NCBI GenBank assembly: GCA_030706465.1
Contig: JAUZOM010000021.1
Coordinates: forward strand, 1-35,894
DNA length: 35,894 nucleotides
Direction of reading: 5' to 3'
Source of the DNA: Bacteroidota bacterium
GTDB taxonomy: Bacteria > Bacteroidota > Bacteroidia > Bacteroidales > Paludibacteraceae
The notes beneath the pieces are model-generated. The model was not told where the DNA came from. It was given only the letters and a program-made list of their open reading frames with translations, and made no database searches. Shown here one piece after another: positions 1 through 7,306 of this stretch. A program made the position numbers and the translations under genes. How positions within the stretch are numbered: the first letter of the stretch is position 1; each line of letters starts with the position of its first letter.

Positions 1-30
1 ATTATCTTTATAAAATAAAAAAATACGAAC

Positions 31-2601
31 ATGAAAAAACAATTTTTACTTTCAGTCACCTTTGCTTTTCTGCTGATTTCAGGATTGCAAGCTCAAAGGA
101 TCGCTACTTTTGAAGATGATGGTAACGATTTATTTAATCAACTTTCGTGGGGCGGAACCGATGGTTCTTTAGGAATTGTCGATAATCCGTCTAAAACAGG
201 AATTAATAAGACCAATAAATGCCTTCTCAATCACCGGATAAAGGGTTCATCATCCGGGTGGACTACTGCCGGGGAAATTACCAATAGTCCCCTGGCTCCT
301 TTGGCGGTCAGTTCGACGAACCGGTATTTACATGTCCTCGTTTATTCCGACCAATCGTATGCGGGTTATATCAGGTTGCGCTATACCGAAGCGGACAATT
401 TATGGTTGGATCCTTCAAAAGAGATCCGTTTTAATTTTGTTGCGGGGAAATGGACTGATATTGTGTTAGACTTGCAGTCTATAAACGTGACTTCTATTTA
501 CGGACTATATTTTATTTCACAGGACTGGAATGTAACTTATCCGGCTGACAGTTACTTCTATTATGACGAAATAGAAGTAACCAGCGACCCGAATCCACGC
601 GGAATCACCGTTTTAGGAACCGCCTGCACCGTAGCCGATTTTGAGCCTAACGGCAGTAATCCGGCTTTTATCATGTCAGGTACAAGCGGAGGTTCCACCT
701 TGGGTGTGGTTGATAATCCGGTCCGGACCGGAGCAAATGAATCAACAAAAGGTTTACAAATAACACAGCAAAATGAGACAACCTGGTGGTGCCGTGCTTC
801 GATTCAACTGGATAATCCTGTGAATGTGAATGCTAAGACCAGGTATTTGCATGTGATGGTAAAGAGCCCGGCAGGACTCTCCCTGGTTACCGAAGAACCG
901 AGTGAACATTGGACCGCCGTTACGGTGCCGTTACGCAACGAATGGTGCGATGCCGTGGTGGATTTGATTGGTAGTGCCAATATCCCGTCCAATACCATTT
1001 TGCAGTCGGTGGCTTTTTGTGGTAATTCTAACACAGCTATCCAGGATTATGTATGGTCTATTGATGAGGTGGCATTTTCGGCTGATCCGAATCCCCGTTC
1101 ACGGATAAAACCAACCCAGCTGGATTCGATCACCTGCACTTCCGTAATACCCGCTACCGCAGATGGCCAGTTTGTAAATGTAAATCCCATCAGTACGATC
1201 AATCTTATGAATACCGGAAAATCTAAAGCCAAGTTTATTTTAAATATTGATGTCCGCACAACGGCTAACGATCCTTACCGACTCACCAAAGATACGCTGG
1301 TCATGCTTGCCGGTGAGGCAAAATCGATTCGTTATGAATTAACCAGTCCGGCCCCGGGTTTTTACAGGTATAATATTGATGTTACCGATACACTCGGAAC
1401 TTTTACGGAACACAAATTTCACCGTCAGATTGTCTATAACTATGAGCAGATACCCACGGTGACTGATGCCCAACCTGATTTTAATGATTTTTGGAAAGCG
1501 ACCAAGGATTCGCTTGCAGCTGTTAAGCCCGAATACAATGTCACCTTTTATCAAAACTATGGCAGTCATATTATTTACAAAGTAGCCATGAAATCAATAA
1601 AAGGGAGCACCATCAACGGCTATTTGAGCGTACCGAACAAACCTGGTAAATTTCCGGCAGTCATTGTTTCGGAAGGATTTTGGCTTACCTGCCAACCTTC
1701 AAGCAGAACGGATGATTGGGTTATAATTAATTATAACGTGCGGGGGCAAGGAATCAGTACGGCTGCTATTACGAATACGGATGTGGATCTGACTGTTGAC
1801 GGGCTGAAAGATAAAAAGACCTATTATTACCGGTTTGCCTTTATGGATGCGCTAAGAGCGGTCGATTTTGCATTCTCACGTCCTGAAGTTGATACAACTA
1901 AAGTATTTGCCGAAGGAGGCAGTCAGGGTGGTGCATTAACCTATGTAATTGCCGCACTGGATTCTCGAATTAGAGCTGCTGCCCCGACAATTCCATTCTT
2001 GTCTGATTTTCCAATGTACTATAAAATTAAAGAGAATGTGAATTATATTGATGAATGGCCTATGAACCTCCTGAATATATATATGAAAAAGTATTCGTTA
2101 AGCCTGGCAACTACCTTGCAAAACTGGAGCTATTTCGATATAAAGAACTTTGTAGGGAAGATAAAATGCCCGATATTGACGGGTTCGGGATTACAGGATC
2201 CAACCTGCCCACCAGCCCTTGGTATGGCTGATTATAATAACCTGCAGACCACCAAAGAGCATTTAATGTATGAAAGTTATGGGCATGATGTCAGTAGCGA
2301 TTTTTATGCATATCGGGATGCCTGGTTCAATCAACTTGCAGCGAGTTCGAATACGGGTACTGTCGAAATCAAAAAGAATGATTTCAACAGTGGCATCAAA
2401 ACCGATATTACCGGAAATGTTTTAAATATTAATACTATTTTAGATTCGCCGATAAAAGTTTCGATCTATCAGACCGATGGCGTGTTGGTTAGTCAATCAA
2501 ATCTTAAAGGTTCATCTTCTATTCATTTAAATTCAGGTGTATATATTATTGTCTTTAAGAACACCCAGAATCAGACTGTTAGAAAAATCATTGTTCAATA
2601 A
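31..2601 (+). CDS. Acetylxylan esterase (AXE1/CE7-like alpha/beta hydrolase) with two N-terminal beta-sandwich/CBM-like modules and a T9SS type-A sorting domain
   Basis: 856 aa ORF with signal peptide (MKKQFLLSVTFAFLLISGLQA). Hydrolase core: PDFNDFWKATKDSL, nucleophile elbow GGSQGG (FAEGGSQGGALTYVIAALDSRIRAA), Asp in SGLQDPTCPP, His in YESYGHD. C-terminus ISVYQTDGVLVSQSNLKGSSSIHLNSGVYIIVF..RKIIVQ matches the Por secretion tail pattern. Confidence 0.87.
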   Translation: MKKQFLLSVTFAFLLISGLQAQRIATFEDDGNDLFNQLSWGGTDGSLGIVDNPSKTGINKTNKCLLNHRIKGSSSGWTTAGEITNSPLAPLAVSSTNRYLHVLVYSDQSYAGYIRLRYTEADNLWLDPSKEIRFNFVAGKWTDIVLDLQSINVTSIYGLYFISQDWNVTYPADSYFYYDEIEVTSDPNPRGITVLGTACTVADFEPNGSNPAFIMSGTSGGSTLGVVDNPVRTGANESTKGLQITQQNETTWWCRASIQLDNPVNVNAKTRYLHVMVKSPAGLSLVTEEPSEHWTAVTVPLRNEWCDAVVDLIGSANIPSNTILQSVAFCGNSNTAIQDYVWSIDEVAFSADPNPRSRIKPTQLDSITCTSVIPATADGQFVNVNPISTINLMNTGKSKAKFILNIDVRTTANDPYRLTKDTLVMLAGEAKSIRYELTSPAPGFYRYNIDVTDTLGTFTEHKFHRQIVYNYEQIPTVTDAQPDFNDFWKATKDSLAAVKPEYNVTFYQNYGSHIIYKVAMKSIKGSTINGYLSVPNKPGKFPAVIVSEGFWLTCQPSSRTDDWVIINYNVRGQGISTAAITNTDVDLTVDGLKDKKTYYYRFAFMDALRAVDFAFSRPEVDTTKVFAEGGSQGGALTYVIAALDSRIRAAAPTIPFLSDFPMYYKIKENVNYIDEWPMNLLNIYMKKYSLSLATTLQNWSYFDIKNFVGKIKCPILTGSGLQDPTCPPALGMADYNNLQTTKEHLMYESYGHDVSSDFYAYRDAWFNQLAASSNTGTVEIKKNDFNSGIKTDITGNVLNINTILDSPIKVSIYQTDGVLVSQSNLKGSSSIHLNSGVYIIVFKNTQNQTVRKIIVQ

Positions 2602-2660
2602 TATCGCATAAAAAAGCCTCGATTGCAAGTTGCAATCGAGGCTTTTTTATGCGATATTAT
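2598..2660. terminator. Bidirectional intrinsic terminator formed by a perfect 31-bp-arm palindrome
   Basis: ataatatcgcataaaaaagcctcgattgcaa (2598-2628), g, ttgcaatcgaggcttttttatgcgatattat (2630-2660). The arms are exact reverse complements, with A6 and T6 tracts flanking the GC-rich core. Confidence 0.85.
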
Positions 2661-2913
2661 CTTCTACTTATATCCCCTGTGATTATAAAATTGTCCAACC
2701 CGTTTTATAACCGGACAGCAGTTCATGCCGTTTCGAAACAATTAAACGGGCCAATGAGACGAAGCAGGAATTTGCCTGTTTAATTGTGCAAATGGTATTA
2801 TTTCTTGTCAATTATTGGTCTCTGTGTGTGGAAATTCGAAAAATTTGTATTGTTGGATGCTTTCAAAAGATTTTAAAAGCAAAATCGTAATTCCATTTTT
2901 ACAAGAGCCGATT

Positions 2914-2948
2914 ATTTCATTGGACAATTCCGAATTGCCCAATGAAAT
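2914..2948. terminator. Intergenic hairpin, possible 3' stem-loop of the minus-strand GH2 transcript
   Basis: ATTTCATTGGACAATT (2914-2929) / ccg / AATTGCCCAATGAAAT (2933-2948): 16-bp arms with one mismatch. No clear U-tract, so a terminator role is tentative. Confidence 0.45.
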
Positions 2949-2997
2949 TCAGGATCAGAGCCGGTAATTGAAAGATTTCTCAACGTATAATCATAGA

Positions 2998-5424
2998 TTA
3001 TTTTGATTCAATACTCACTTTAGCTTCTTTCAGCCAGGGGGCACTAAACTTAATCTCTATTTTACCTGCTTTCCCGGTACCCTGGATATAGGCCAGCAGA
3101 CGTCCGTGATAAACATGTTGTACATTGTCTTTATAATCTCCCATATCTGAATTATTGCTTGCTTCGAGTCCCAATAATTTAACAGGACCATCAATGGTAC
3201 AAGTAATTTCATCCTCTGAGATCATAACCGGAATACCGTTTTTGTCGACTACCTGAACAACTACCTGCGTTAGTCCCTTTTCTTTTTTTATCGAAGTCAA
3301 GTCCGGAAGTGCTGTGATAGCGAAAGGTCTATCGGAGGATTGCAACTCATATTGACAGATTTGCTTATTATTTTTATCCAGGCCGGCAACTTCTAATTTA
3401 CCCTCTTCATAGGGGATATCCCAATAGACAACTCCGGTTTTATCATCTAGATTTTTGATTTCCCCGGCTTGTTTACCATTGAGTGTCAATCTAGATTTAG
3501 GAGCATTGGTGTAACACACTACCCGAATGATTTCGCCTTTCGTATAATTCCAGACCGGCCAGGCATCTATCGACAACTGATTTTTATCCGAGGGTTGCGG
3601 GTAAGTTCCAAGATAGGTAACCGGTTTTGTACTCCATAAAGCCTGTCGGAAATATCCACGAGGCTTCATAAAGCCGCCAAAATCGAGAAAGCCCGAATAG
3701 AATCCACGTGATGGCCACTCGCCCGACTCACCCAAATAATCAATTCCAGTCCAAACAAATTGGCCGAAAATATATTCATTGTCACGTACAGCCTTCCAGG
3801 CATCCATGCTATTCCCGTTCTCACTTCCGTAAATGACACGCTTAGGATATTTGGCATGATCCTGGGCATACCGGTCTTCGGTGTAATTATAGCCGGTAAT
3901 GTCTAGAACAAACGGATAATCCGTTTCGTTGGACATGACTACTCCTGCTAGTGCAGCAGTTACGGGACGAGATGTATCCAGACTGCGAACGATAGCTGCC
4001 AATCTTTTGGAAATCGCACTTAACTGCTCCGCTTTTGGATGATCAGGCAGATAGCCACCCAGTACCGGTTGGTTTATATTAGCATGGTCAAGAACAGGAT
4101 GAGAATATGGATCATTTGGATAATCCACTTCATTACCAATACTCCACATGATGATCGAAGCATGGTTCCGGTCACGCAAAATCATATCTGCCAAATCTTT
4201 GTCACTCCATTCCTTGAAATAGGAAGCTGCTCCCTGAAATTCAGGAGTTCCCACATTCCAACCGGTTACCCATTTCCTTTTAGCAAATTCCCATTCGTCA
4301 AATGCTTCGTCCATAACCAACAGCCCAAGTTCGTCACACAATTCATATACATCAGGTGCTTGCGGATTATGACTCATTCTGATAGCGTTGCAGCCCATTC
4401 CCTTGAGATTAATTAATCTTCTTTTCCAAACTTCCCGTGGCACGGCAGAGCCTAAACAACCGGCATCGTGATGAATACAAACACCTTTCATTTTTGTCCA
4501 GACACCGTTCAGGGCAAAACCTTTATTGGCATCGAAAGTCAGTGTACGAAGCCCTAATTGTTGCTCGTTTTGGTCAATAATCTTACCATTTTGCTTTACG
4601 ATGGTTTTAAGTGCATAAAGGGTCGGATGTTCCAATGACCAGTATTTAGGATTGGGAACTGATAAAGTTTGTTCTAATGTGGCTTTTAAATTTCCGCCAA
4701 CTTTAAGATTCTTTGAACCGGATGCAACAACTTTCCCGGAGACAGGATCAATAATTTCCTGCGACACTTGTACGGTTGAGCCACCGGTTAATTCGTTCTT
4801 CAAAGTTGTTGTAACGGATACATCTGCTTTTTTACCGGTAATTTTAGTTGCTTTGAAATATACTCCCCATAAATCAAGGTGAACCGGCGAAGCATAAACC
4901 AAATACACATCACGATAAATTCCTGAACCGGAGTACCAGCGGGAATCTCTTTCCTGTGAATGATCTACCCGAACTGATAATACATTTTCTTGTCCGGCTT
5001 TAAGATAAGGAGTCAGATCGTACATAAACGAAATGTAACCATTCGGGCGTTTTCCAACAGATGTTCCATTGATAAACACTTCGCTGTGATTATAAACTCC
5101 TTCGAAATAAACAAAAACCTTATTATTCTTTTCATTTGCAGGTACCGTGAAAGTTTTCCGATACCACCCGATACCACCCGGAAGAAAACCGGTACAACTT
5201 GCTTTGTCCGGACTAAAGGTGCCCTCTACACTCCAATCGTGCGGAAGATCCAGCTGCCGCCATTTGGAATCATCCAAACCAGGATTTGCTCCTTCTTTAA
5301 TATCTGACAGATTAAACCGCCAGTTTTCATTGAATAACACAGCCTTTCCAAATTGTGGTTTGGCCTGAAGCATGGTTGTTGCAAAAATTAAAGCTGCAAC
5401 AACAAAAGATAATTTTAGTTTCAT
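2998..5424 (-). CDS. Glycoside hydrolase family 2 (beta-galactosidase-like)
   Basis: Start taken at MKLKLSFVVAALIFATTMLQA (signal peptide), inside the longer 2998-5469 ORF. GH2 sugar-binding motifs NENWRFNLSD..LPHDWSVEG..GGIGWYRKTF; acid/base IIMWSIGNEVDYP; nucleophile VIYGSENG; QFVWTGIDYLGE. Confidence 0.9.
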   Translation of the reverse strand: MKLKLSFVVAALIFATTMLQAKPQFGKAVLFNENWRFNLSDIKEGANPGLDDSKWRQLDLPHDWSVEGTFSPDKASCTGFLPGGIGWYRKTFTVPANEKNNKVFVYFEGVYNHSEVFINGTSVGKRPNGYISFMYDLTPYLKAGQENVLSVRVDHSQERDSRWYSGSGIYRDVYLVYASPVHLDLWGVYFKATKITGKKADVSVTTTLKNELTGGSTVQVSQEIIDPVSGKVVASGSKNLKVGGNLKATLEQTLSVPNPKYWSLEHPTLYALKTIVKQNGKIIDQNEQQLGLRTLTFDANKGFALNGVWTKMKGVCIHHDAGCLGSAVPREVWKRRLINLKGMGCNAIRMSHNPQAPDVYELCDELGLLVMDEAFDEWEFAKRKWVTGWNVGTPEFQGAASYFKEWSDKDLADMILRDRNHASIIMWSIGNEVDYPNDPYSHPVLDHANINQPVLGGYLPDHPKAEQLSAISKRLAAIVRSLDTSRPVTAALAGVVMSNETDYPFVLDITGYNYTEDRYAQDHAKYPKRVIYGSENGNSMDAWKAVRDNEYIFGQFVWTGIDYLGESGEWPSRGFYSGFLDFGGFMKPRGYFRQALWSTKPVTYLGTYPQPSDKNQLSIDAWPVWNYTKGEIIRVVCYTNAPKSRLTLNGKQAGEIKNLDDKTGVVYWDIPYEEGKLEVAGLDKNNKQICQYELQSSDRPFAITALPDLTSIKKEKGLTQVVVQVVDKNGIPVMISEDEITCTIDGPVKLLGLEASNNSDMGDYKDNVQHVYHGRLLAYIQGTGKAGKIEIKFSAPWLKEAKVSIESK

Positions 5425-5452
5425 ATACTTTGTTTTTCTTATTTTTCCCATT

Positions 5453-7111
5453 TCAATAGATCCCAACATAAGTAATTACAGACCTTGCCGGAACAATAAT
5501 TTCTTTTCCATATTTAATTTTAGTCATGGGCTGCAGGTTAAAATCTTTTTCATCACTTGTGCAGTAGGGCTGCCAGCCTTTAGGTACATTTCCTTTCCAC
5601 TTCAGTTCAAAGGTTCTTTCTGTATCTCCGTAGTTTATGACAATAATCACAGGTGCATTTCCCTTGTTTTCGTAAGCGGAAATCATTAGGGCATAAGGGT
5701 CGGTGTCACCTTCCAGGATCAACTTACCTTTGTTGTCGTAGGCTGAAACTCCCAACCGTATGGCTCCGGGACGAATAAAGCGGCTGTAATTCCCGAGCAC
5801 CCACATTAGTTTCGAATCGGTAAAAGTGCCATCTTTCAGGGTTTTATCCGGATTAGCATAAATCAAACCATCTTTGTAATCACCGGTTCCAACCGACCGC
5901 CACCATTGCCAGGCAGAGGCATTGGCATAGACTAAATCATGATGGATGACACGGGCAACATATAGGGCGGTTTTCATGGTCAAGTCTTTACCACCACCCC
6001 CACCAATTTCATTGTCATTTCCCATAATGCAGAGTTCTGTCTGCCAATAACGTACATTGTTTTTTTTCAATTCGTTACCCATTTCCATACGAATCTTGCG
6101 TAAATCGGAAAGAGGCGTATCCGTCCAGTAACTGTGTGCAGCCATCAATCGTGGAACATTGGGAACATTTCCAATATAGGTTGCGGTACTGTCAGGCCTG
6201 AAAAAAGATTGTATCTGATAACCCCGGTCAGGTTTTACGTTCGGATGAACCCGATACATGCAGTTGTAGTCGAATGATTCCGAAACCAAGATCTTGGTAT
6301 CAATTTTATTCATAGAAAATTCATTTCCCATTAATCGCACTGTTTTGGCTATTTCTGATTTAGTAGCAGCAGTTCCTTCCTGACCAGAACCAACCCAATT
6401 CCAATGGCCATCCGGTTCGTTGAATGGGCAAACATATCCGAGCTTAATGCCATCGTGTTTTTCCAATCCTTGAATTACATTGGCAATAAAACGGGCATAA
6501 TCGACATAATGGTCTTCCTTTAAATTGAAAGTAGCATTTCGTCCGGTATTGGTTGCCAATCCATTTTGAGTCCAGTAAACCGGAGCAGAAAGGATAAATC
6601 CAAGAAACTGATTTACACCACGTTCTTTGGCTAATTGGAGAAAATTCCGTTGCCCTTTTTGTTTCTCCCAATCATAGGTACCATTGGGCAATAAAAAGCA
6701 CTCCGTACGGGTCCACACGTTATCAATTCCACTGGCAGCACCTTGCTCTGCACTTCCGGTACCTATATTGAAACGCCAAAGCGAGAGCCCTATTCCTTTG
6801 GGTTTTCCCTGAGCATCATTTTTAGTACTAAAAAGCCAGTCGGCCATTTTTTCTTGTTTCTCTTTCGGCCAAACTCCAATAAATTGCATGCTCCAGCCAT
6901 CGGAAGCGCTGAAATTATCAATGGTTTGATATTTTATGCTACTTTCGACAACAAACCTGGTAATGTTGGACTTAGAAGGTTCATGTTTGCCCAACCCAAT
7001 TTCAGATGCATAACTTGAAATTGATGCAATGGTAAGTACTAAAGCAAAGAGCAATCTGAGTGAGATGTGTTTATGAAAAAATGTAGTCGTTTTTAAGGGG
7101 TTGGGATTCAT
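5453..7111 (-). CDS. Glycoside hydrolase family 30 (endo-beta-1,6-galactanase/glucanase-like)
   Basis: 552 aa with signal peptide; IDNFSASDGWSMQFIGVWP, GLSLWRFNIGTGSAEQG, acid/base CPFNEPDGHWNW, nucleophile YWQTELCIMG; C-terminal beta-sandwich (NYSRFIRPGAIRLGV..VIIVINYGD). Subfamily not resolved. Confidence 0.85.
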   Translation of the reverse strand: MNPNPLKTTTFFHKHISLRLLFALVLTIASISSYASEIGLGKHEPSKSNITRFVVESSIKYQTIDNFSASDGWSMQFIGVWPKEKQEKMADWLFSTKNDAQGKPKGIGLSLWRFNIGTGSAEQGAASGIDNVWTRTECFLLPNGTYDWEKQKGQRNFLQLAKERGVNQFLGFILSAPVYWTQNGLATNTGRNATFNLKEDHYVDYARFIANVIQGLEKHDGIKLGYVCPFNEPDGHWNWVGSGQEGTAATKSEIAKTVRLMGNEFSMNKIDTKILVSESFDYNCMYRVHPNVKPDRGYQIQSFFRPDSTATYIGNVPNVPRLMAAHSYWTDTPLSDLRKIRMEMGNELKKNNVRYWQTELCIMGNDNEIGGGGGKDLTMKTALYVARVIHHDLVYANASAWQWWRSVGTGDYKDGLIYANPDKTLKDGTFTDSKLMWVLGNYSRFIRPGAIRLGVSAYDNKGKLILEGDTDPYALMISAYENKGNAPVIIVINYGDTERTFELKWKGNVPKGWQPYCTSDEKDFNLQPMTKIKYGKEIIVPARSVITYVGIY

Positions 7112-7186
7112 AATTTAAGTGTTGTTTTTTTCGGGAGTTTAATCCGCTTTTTTCTGTGTTATTATTATATTTTATTCAATCTTTTT

Positions 7187-7194
7187 CAAATTTA
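7187..7194 (-). promoter_or_regulatory. Candidate Bacteroidetes -7 element (TAAATTTG) upstream of the GH30-GH2 minus-strand operon
   Basis: CAAATTTA on the + strand is TAAATTTG on the - strand, about 75 nt upstream of the GH30 start. No convincing -33 element seen. Confidence 0.35.
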
Positions 7195-7306
7195 GTTTCG
7201 CTCTTCGCGGCATTCATCATTACGGAAGGCGAAAGAAAACAGGTTTGCCTAAGCCGGGCTTTATTTTTTTACCGTAGTACACTCTGTTTAAAGGCTCATA
7301 CAATGT

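Noticed and set aside
2661-2913. Possible degenerate mobile-element remnant between the two convergent genes
   Set aside because: Only short inverted matches such as acaattaaac (2738-2747) / gtttaattgt (2778-2787); no ORF, no terminal repeats or target-site duplication recognised.
5158-5181. Apparent 10-bp tandem repeat (ataccacccg x2) in the GH2 gene
   Set aside because: On the coding strand it encodes the conserved GH2 motif PGGIGWYRK; the repetition follows from codons for GGIGWYR and is probably coincidental.
2998-5469. Annotated GH2 ORF start at 5469, overlapping GH30
   Set aside because: The 15 extra N-terminal residues precede a clear signal peptide at MKLKLSFVV; the true start is most likely 5424, so no real overlap with GH30.
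4039-5689. Plus-strand ORFs at 4039-4416, 4652-4882, 4990-5307, 5147-5368 and 5372-5689
   Set aside because: Antisense or shadow frames of the GH2/GH30 genes, with no recognisable motifs; opposing frames fully explain them.
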